Below, in pieces: positions 58,653 to 64,000 of a stretch of DNA of 64,000 nucleotides; positions within the stretch are counted from its first letter, which is position 1, and each line of letters opens with the position of its first letter. The DNA comes from Thermoactinospora rubra (GTDB lineage Bacteria; Actinomycetota; Actinomycetes; Streptosporangiales; Streptosporangiaceae), in the NCBI RefSeq assembly GCF_002093975.1, contig NZ_MSZZ01000011.1, positions 248,001-312,000 on the forward strand, read 5' to 3'. Position numbers and translations under genes: made by a program. The notes below the pieces were generated by a model that did not search any database, was not told the DNA's origin, and saw only the letters and a program-made list of their open reading frames with translations.

Positions 58653-60317
58653 TTGAGACCTGTATCGCTGACAGCGCGCCGCCGCGAGGCGGCGCTCCAG
58701 CACCTGGCCGAGGCCGAGATCGACGTCCTGGTCGTCGGCGGAGGCGTCGTCGGAGCCGGGGCCGCCCTCGACGCCGCCTCGCGCGGCCTGTCGGTGGCGC
58801 TGGTGGAGGCCTGCGACTGGGCGGCGGGCACCTCCAGCCGGTCCAGCAAGCTCATCCACGGCGGCCTGCGCTACCTGGAGCAGCTGGACTTCGGCCTGGT
58901 CCGCGAGGCGCTGCGGGAACGCGCCCTGCTCCTCACCACCCTCGCCCCGCACCTGGTGCGGCCGCTGCCGTTCCTGTATCCGCTGCGCCGCCGGGTGTGG
59001 GAGCGGCTCTACGTCGGCGCGGGCATCACGCTCTACGACACCATGGGCGGCGCGCGGGCGCTGCCGCGGCACCGGCACCTGAGCCGCCGCGCCGCGCTCG
59101 AGGCCGCGCCCGCCCTGCGGCCCGACGCCCTGGTGGGGGCGGTCCGCTTCTACGACGCCCAGGTGGACGACGCGCGCTACACCATGATGGTGGCCCGTAC
59201 GGCGGCGCAGTACGGCGCCCACGTGATCACCAGGGCCATGGCGACCGGCTGGCTGCGGGACGGCGAACGGGTCGCGGGAGCCGATGTGCTGGACCTGGAG
59301 AGCGGCCGGCAGATCACGGTCCGCGCCCGCCGTGTGATCAACGCCACCGGGCCGCGCTCCGAGGCCGCCCAGGACCTGGCGGGAGAGCGCCGCACGTTCT
59401 CCCTGCAGACCTCCAAGGGCGTGCACCTGCTCGTCCCGCGCGACCGCATCCGGATGGAGTCCGCCCTGTTCACCCGTACGGCGCGCAGCGTGCTGCTCGT
59501 CATGCCGTGGGGACGCCACTGGATCGTCGGCACGACGGACACCCCGTGGCGGGACCCCGCCGTCGAGCCCACCGCCGACGAGGCCGACATCGACTACCTG
59601 CTGGAGCAGGCCAACGCGGTGCTGCGCGAGCCGCTGACCCGTGACGACGTCGAAGGGGTCTACGCCGGGCTGCGGCCCCTGCTGTCCGGCGCCGGCGACG
59701 ACACCGCGCGCCTGTCGCGCGAGCACCTGGTCACGGAACCGGCGCCGGGGCTCGTCGTGGTCACCGGCGGCAAGTTCACCACCTACCGGGTCATGGCGCG
59801 CGACGCCGTGGACGTCGCCGCGCGCGGCCTGCCGTCCGTTCCGCCGTCCGACACGGCGCGGCTGCCCATCCTGGGCGCCACCGGCTACGGGGCGTTGTGG
59901 GAGGACCGCCGGCGCGTCGCCGCCAGGTGCGGGCTGCCGCTCGACCACGTGGAGCGGCTGCTCGGGCGCTACGGCTCGTGCGTCGAGGAGCTGCTCGACC
60001 TGGTCGCCGCCGATCGCGCGCTGGGCGAGCCCATCCCGGGCGCGCCCGCGCACCTGCGGGTGGAGGCCGTCTACGCCGCCTCCCACGAGGGAGCGCTGCA
60101 CCTGGACGACATCCTGGCGCGCCGTACCCGCATCGCGATCGAGGAGCGGGACGGCGGCCTGGGCGCGGCCCCGCACGTCGCCGCCCTCGTCGCCCCGATC
60201 CTCGGGTGGAACGCGGCCGACGTCGCGGAGGAGGTCGAGCGGTACGCCGAGTTCGTGGGCAGGGAGCGCGGCGACGCGAGCCCGCGCGCCGCCGGCGACG
60301 CGACCGCGACCCGCTGA
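58653..60317 (+). CDS. glpD: Glycerol-3-phosphate dehydrogenase (FAD)
   Basis: 554 residues from TTG 58653 (GGAG about 8 bases upstream; GTG 58635 possible). FAD-binding VLVVGGGVVGAGAALDAASRGL, then SSRSSKLIHGGLRYLEQ, the GlpD hallmark, and GTTDTPW. Oxidises glycerol 3-phosphate to dihydroxyacetone phosphate, passing electrons to the quinone pool at the membrane. The C-terminus has the DAO_C domain. Confidence 0.94.
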   Translation: MRPVSLTARRREAALQHLAEAEIDVLVVGGGVVGAGAALDAASRGLSVALVEACDWAAGTSSRSSKLIHGGLRYLEQLDFGLVREALRERALLLTTLAPHLVRPLPFLYPLRRRVWERLYVGAGITLYDTMGGARALPRHRHLSRRAALEAAPALRPDALVGAVRFYDAQVDDARYTMMVARTAAQYGAHVITRAMATGWLRDGERVAGADVLDLESGRQITVRARRVINATGPRSEAAQDLAGERRTFSLQTSKGVHLLVPRDRIRMESALFTRTARSVLLVMPWGRHWIVGTTDTPWRDPAVEPTADEADIDYLLEQANAVLREPLTRDDVEGVYAGLRPLLSGAGDDTARLSREHLVTEPAPGLVVVTGGKFTTYRVMARDAVDVAARGLPSVPPSDTARLPILGATGYGALWEDRRRVAARCGLPLDHVERLLGRYGSCVEELLDLVAADRALGEPIPGAPAHLRVEAVYAASHEGALHLDDILARRTRIAIEERDGGLGAAPHVAALVAPILGWNAADVAEEVERYAEFVGRERGDASPRAAGDATATR

Positions 60318-60385
60318 CCTGGGCCTTGGCGCGCGCCGTCATCCGGCGGCGACGACGGCGGGCAGGGGCACGGGCTGCTGCGACG

Positions 60386-62644
60386 TCAGCGGCCGACACC
60401 GGATCGCGCGGCGGCGGACACGATCGCGTCCTTTTCTGCGGCGGTCAGGACGCCGTCCCGGACCAGCTCGCCGGTGACGTGCGCGACGTGCTTCATGAAG
60501 GCGCCGTGGCCCTCCCAGGTCGCCTCGTCGCGGACGAGGTCGCCGACCGTGCAGCCGTCCCCGGCGTAGCGGTTGGCCACGCCGGAGTCGACCTCGCCCA
60601 CGACCACGCGCTCGCGCAGGTCCGAGCGGGGGCAGGCGTCGCGTTCCGGCGTGTACCGAAGCAGGCGGGAGCCGTACTGCACGGCGCCGTTGGCCGCCTT
60701 GACGCCGTTGCGGAACCACAGGGCGCCGCGCGCGTCCTGGGTGAGCCGGTACGTCTGGGCGTCACGGATCGTCGTCACCTTCCGCGACAGCGGGTCGATC
60801 CTGAGCAGGTACCCGTCGAGCGAGGCGTAGACGTGCTCGTCGGCCGCGCTCACGACCAGCTCGTCCTGGACGCCGGAGTAGCGGCCCGGCACGTCCTGCC
60901 GGTGGACGACCGAGCCGGTCGCCGGGTCGAGGACGAACAGCTCGCCGTCGGCGAGGCCCCAGATCATGCCGTCCGGGCCGGGGACGAGCGAGGTGATCGA
61001 GTCCGCGCCGGGGACGGGCGTGTACTCGGCGGTCTTCGCTCCCGTGGCGAGGTCGGCGGTGAACACCTTCGCCTCGGCGGCCTTCGGCTCGGTACCCCCG
61101 CCGCCGTTGACGGTCGTGCCGCCCCAGAGCTTCCCCCCGGCGACGGCGAGGGCGACGACGCCCTGGTCGGCGACGATGTCCCGGTGCGTGACGCGGGCGC
61201 CGGTCGAGGTGTCGTAGACCGTGAGCGCCCCGCCCCACAGCCCGTAGTCGGGCGTGCTGGCGACGAAGAGCCTGGAGCCGGCCGAGGCGAACGCTTGCGG
61301 CCGGTTCTGCCCGTCGGCCTGCAGCCGGAAGAGCTCGCGCGGATTGGTCCCCAGGACGTACGGCTTGGCCGGGTCGTACTGCAGCACGCCGCCGTACGGG
61401 TAGACGCCCTGGTACATCCTGCCGCCGTGCCAGCCGAAGCCGTCGGCCTGGCCGAGGCGCCCGAGGGCGGTCGTCTTGCCGGTGGCCGGATCGAGCACGG
61501 CGAGATTGCCGTTGATGTACAGGTTGGTGTAGATCCTGCCGTCCGGGCCGGCGCTGATGTTGTTGATGTCGAGCGCCTGCGGCGGGAACGGCAGCGTGTG
61601 GCGTTCGCTCGCGCCGGTGGCCGGGTCGTACCACAGCGCCTGGCCCTGGTAGTTGCCGATCGCGGCGTACACCCGCCCGGCGACGAAGCCCAGCCCGATC
61701 GCCGGGCCTCCGCTCGGGACCGGCTGGCCGGATGCGTCGAGCGCCGGCCCGTAGGTGTCGTCGGACAGGTCGTAGCGCCACAGCTGGGTGCCGGAGGTGA
61801 AGTAGACCGACCGGCCGTCGGGGGCCACGGGCGAGGTGCCGCGCGAGCTGATGGAGAAGCCCTCGGCCAGCACCTCGCCGGTGTCCGGGTCGAGCACGAG
61901 CGCCTGCAGCCTGCTCCGCTTCACGAACAGCTTCCCGCCGACGAGGTTGATGTCGTAGGGGTGGTTCGCGTCGCCGCGCAGCGCCTCCGGCCAGATGTCG
62001 CGCTTGTCCCCCGTGGCGAGGTCGAGCCGGATGAGGTGCCCGTGGCTGCCGACCGCCGCCCACAGCACGTCGCGGGAGGCGTCGACCGCGACGTCGATGA
62101 CGTACTGCTCGCCCGGGACCATGGCGCCGTAGTCGCGGAACCCCTCGGCGGGCGAGTAGGAGAACACGTGGGCACCGGGGTAGGTCCCGCCGTAGACGCG
62201 GCCGTCGGCGCCGGGGCGGAAGCCGTACAGCACCGTCTGGCCCGGCACGGGCGCGCCCAGATCCGTGGTCGTACGGCTTCGCGGGTCGTAGGCGTAGACG
62301 TGGGCGTTGGGATAGCTGCCCGCGTAGACCGTGCCGTCGCCCGCCTGGGTCACGCCCCAGGCGCCCGAGGAGCCGGGCAGGTAGGCGGTGTCCAGCAGCT
62401 CGCGGGTCACCGGGTCGGTCACGGTGAGCACGCCGGGCGAGCCCATCTGCACCCCGTAGGCGACCGGGCGCCCGCCCGCGGCGGTGCCGTACGTCACCTC
62501 GAAGACGGTCAGGGCGGTCTGCTGGACCCCGAAGTCGGTGACCGTGCCGGGCTCCCCGGCCGGGGGCTCGGCGGCGGCCGGGGCGGAGACGGTGGCCAGC
62601 AGGAGGGCGGTGAGGATGACCCGCCGCGTGATGGTCCCGATCAT
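60386..62644 (-). CDS. Secreted beta-propeller-like protein with helical C-terminal module
   Basis: 752 residues. A Sec signal peptide (ILTALLLATVSAPAAA) precedes about 650 residues of repeated four-strand blades with motifs such as DGRVYGGTYPGAHVFSYSP, DGTVYAGSYPNAHVYAYDP and GGRMYQGVYPYGGVLQYDP, resembling PQQ/YVTN propellers. The last 60 residues (CTVGDLVRDEATWEGHGAFMK, then AAEKDAIVSAAARSG) form a helical module found at the ends of various actinobacterial exoproteins, as I recall. No catalytic residues identified; polysaccharide binding or lyase activity is speculative. Overlaps the upstream gene by four bases. Confidence 0.75.
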   Translation of the reverse strand: MIGTITRRVILTALLLATVSAPAAAEPPAGEPGTVTDFGVQQTALTVFEVTYGTAAGGRPVAYGVQMGSPGVLTVTDPVTRELLDTAYLPGSSGAWGVTQAGDGTVYAGSYPNAHVYAYDPRSRTTTDLGAPVPGQTVLYGFRPGADGRVYGGTYPGAHVFSYSPAEGFRDYGAMVPGEQYVIDVAVDASRDVLWAAVGSHGHLIRLDLATGDKRDIWPEALRGDANHPYDINLVGGKLFVKRSRLQALVLDPDTGEVLAEGFSISSRGTSPVAPDGRSVYFTSGTQLWRYDLSDDTYGPALDASGQPVPSGGPAIGLGFVAGRVYAAIGNYQGQALWYDPATGASERHTLPFPPQALDINNISAGPDGRIYTNLYINGNLAVLDPATGKTTALGRLGQADGFGWHGGRMYQGVYPYGGVLQYDPAKPYVLGTNPRELFRLQADGQNRPQAFASAGSRLFVASTPDYGLWGGALTVYDTSTGARVTHRDIVADQGVVALAVAGGKLWGGTTVNGGGGTEPKAAEAKVFTADLATGAKTAEYTPVPGADSITSLVPGPDGMIWGLADGELFVLDPATGSVVHRQDVPGRYSGVQDELVVSAADEHVYASLDGYLLRIDPLSRKVTTIRDAQTYRLTQDARGALWFRNGVKAANGAVQYGSRLLRYTPERDACPRSDLRERVVVGEVDSGVANRYAGDGCTVGDLVRDEATWEGHGAFMKHVAHVTGELVRDGVLTAAEKDAIVSAAARSGVGR

Positions 62645-64000
62645 CGCCGGCCTCCGATCGCGATGTGGACGAGGTTGCGGCCACGCAGGGCGTAGAGGCC
62701 GCGGCCCGAGGGGTCGGGCGCGAGCTTGGCGCCGTCGAACCACGCGCCCGCCAGCCCGTCGGCCACCGTGGTGATCTTCAGGGAGTCGAGGTCGACGCGG
62801 TAGACCCGGTCGCCGTCGGTCCCGTAGGCGACGTCGTCGTAGACCACGAGGTCCCCGCCCGGCCCGCCGACCTCGGCGGTGCGCACCACCTTCCGGCGGG
62901 CGGGGTCGAACTCGAAGAGCACCCCCGTGTCGGTGATCCCGTAGATCCGCCCGGCCGTGTGGCCGAGGTCGGCGATGAAGGCCGCTCCCGGCACCGGTTC
63001 GAGCTCCCAGTCGAGCCGCCGCCGGCGCAGGTCGAAGGCCGCCAGCCGGGCGGTCGTGGTTGCGGGCGGCAGCCCGAACCCCTCCTGGATGTAGGTGCCG
63101 AGGTAGGCGGTGCCGCGGCGGACCGTCACCGAGTAGACGCTCTGCCGGTCGACGACCGGCCGGTAGACGTCCAGCGTTCCGGTCGGCAGGTGGTACAGCG
63201 CGAGCGCGCCGTCGGGCTGTCCCGGTTCCGGCTGTGTCGGCACGACGAGCAGCCCCGAGTGCGCTTCGTAGGCGATGTCCCTGGGCCGGTCCTGCCGGTT
63301 GGCGATGCGTGCCAGCAGCTTGGCCGCGGGATCGCCCGGGCTCCACCCGTACAGCAGGGCCTGCGTGTAGACGCCCATGTAGAGCCGCCCGCCGACCGGG
63401 ACCATCGCCTTGGGCTCGCCGGGGATCCCGATGCGGGTCTGCTCGCCGGTGGCCCGGTCGTGCACCTGCGTGCCGCCCTTGCCCGCGACGTAGACGCGGC
63501 GGCCGTCGGAGACGACGGTCATCGGCTGCTCGGGGGCGGCGCGGAAGCCGCGCTGGACGAGGTTGCGGTAGTCGAGGGCGCCGGTCGCGGGGTCGTAGAC
63601 GAACACGGCCGCCTCCTGGACGCCCCAGATCTTCCCGTCGTGGACGAGCATGGCGGGCGTGCCCGCCTCGGGGGACGGCACCGCCAGCGCCTCGACCCGG
63701 CCGGTGGAGCGGCGGTAGCGGTACAGCGTGCCGGAGGGACGGCCGGCGAAGTAGACCTCGTCGCCGAGGATCGCCGTCGAGGTCACGTACTTCTCGCCCG
63801 GCACGGTGGCCTTGACGATCCGGTGGTCGGCCGGGTCCTGCTTGTTGAGCACGAGCAGTTCGCCGGCGGAGGAGATGCCCATCGCCAGGTGCGTCTCGCT
63901 CGCCGACATGCTCGCCACGAAGTCGCGGCCGGCCAGCTCCGGCGGCAGCACCTCCCGCCTGGCGCCGCTCGCCCGGTCGATCGCGACCAGGTGGGCGTGC
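62641..64000 (-). CDS. Beta-propeller-like protein, N-terminus beyond the window
   Basis: At least 452 residues; the frame is still open at the right edge. Blades such as DEVYFAGRPSGTLYRYR, DGKIWGVQEAAVFVYDP, GGRLYMGVYTQALLYGW and AGRIYGITDTGVLFEFDP mirror those of the next gene, so the two are probably paralogues. Its TGA overlaps the downstream ATG (62641-62644), suggesting stoichiometric expression. Export is expected but its signal peptide is not visible. Confidence 0.72.
   Translation of the reverse strand, partial: HAHLVAIDRASGARREVLPPELAGRDFVASMSASETHLAMGISSAGELLVLNKQDPADHRIVKATVPGEKYVTSTAILGDEVYFAGRPSGTLYRYRRSTGRVEALAVPSPEAGTPAMLVHDGKIWGVQEAAVFVYDPATGALDYRNLVQRGFRAAPEQPMTVVSDGRRVYVAGKGGTQVHDRATGEQTRIGIPGEPKAMVPVGGRLYMGVYTQALLYGWSPGDPAAKLLARIANRQDRPRDIAYEAHSGLLVVPTQPEPGQPDGALALYHLPTGTLDVYRPVVDRQSVYSVTVRRGTAYLGTYIQEGFGLPPATTTARLAAFDLRRRRLDWELEPVPGAAFIADLGHTAGRIYGITDTGVLFEFDPARRKVVRTAEVGGPGGDLVVYDDVAYGTDGDRVYRVDLDSLKITTVADGLAGAWFDGAKLAPDPSGRGLYALRGRNLVHIAIGGRR

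Noticed and set aside
57042..60176. A 1044-codon open frame antisense to glpK and glpD
   Set aside because: Same compositional shadow; both sense genes have full motif sets.

Overview
This is high-GC DNA with the hallmarks of an actinomycete: GTG/TTG starts, 4-base stop/start overlaps, SpoIIE-phosphatase regulation, mycothiol-type DinB/MDMPI proteins, a DGPF/ECF sigma pair, a desferrioxamine cluster with DmdR/IdeR-type iron boxes and a gylR-glpFKD locus. A Streptosporangiaceae-like genome (Nonomuraea or Streptosporangium type) fits best, but that is inference from gene content. I saw no rRNA, tRNA, CRISPR array or intact insertion sequence.

Layout. 1-2.1 kb: end of an alpha-glucoside-type ABC importer and its LacI regulator. 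2.1-3.7 kb: a rearranged patch. A NYN-nuclease gene broken by a 22-bp tandem duplication sits between two identical 177-bp copies of the lacI 3' end, and the second copy is joined in frame to a duplicated signal peptide. 3.7-13.3 kb: a secreted protein, three DinB/MDMPI-type proteins, an SDR, an MFS exporter, a methyltransferase-SpoIIE phosphatase operon and a frameshifted MerR-peroxiredoxin fusion. 13.3-25.5 kb: a HTH protein, an azoreductase whose promoter carries twin operators, RecD2, a second sugar ABC importer, oxidoreductases, a GlxA-type regulator and an internally deleted MmyB-type regulator. 25.5-30.6 kb: desABCD siderophore operon under twin iron boxes. 30.6-41.7 kb: a MarR locus, Spo0M, a voltage-gated channel with an unusual TGDDW filter, a methyltransferase/GT4/sulfotransferase group, archease and RtcB facing each other, and an alcohol dehydrogenase/TetR pair. 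41.7-45.4 kb: a GNAT, then an ECF42-like sigma factor fused to a degenerate tyrosine-recombinase domain next to its DGPF partner, and a DUF998 gene behind a 13-bp-arm inverted repeat. 45.4-51.4 kb: beta-glucosidase with its own ABC importer and a divergent ROK repressor. 51.6-53.5 kb: a SigB/F-type sigma factor and a glucose-dehydrogenase-like enzyme. 53.6-60.3 kb: glycerol catabolism, with gylR-glpK2 leftward and glpF-glpK-glpD rightward, sharing two identical 15-bp operators. 60.4-64 kb: two overlapping secreted beta-propeller-like genes, the last running off the end.

How the genes work together: much of the window is carbon uptake and first-step catabolism (three sugar importers, glycerol, beta-glucosides), each with a local regulator (LacI, ROK, IclR). 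To this are added iron scavenging, redox and thiol chemistry and stress signalling. The most unusual items are the sigma-recombinase fusion, the repeat-bracketed NYN cassette and the channel filter.
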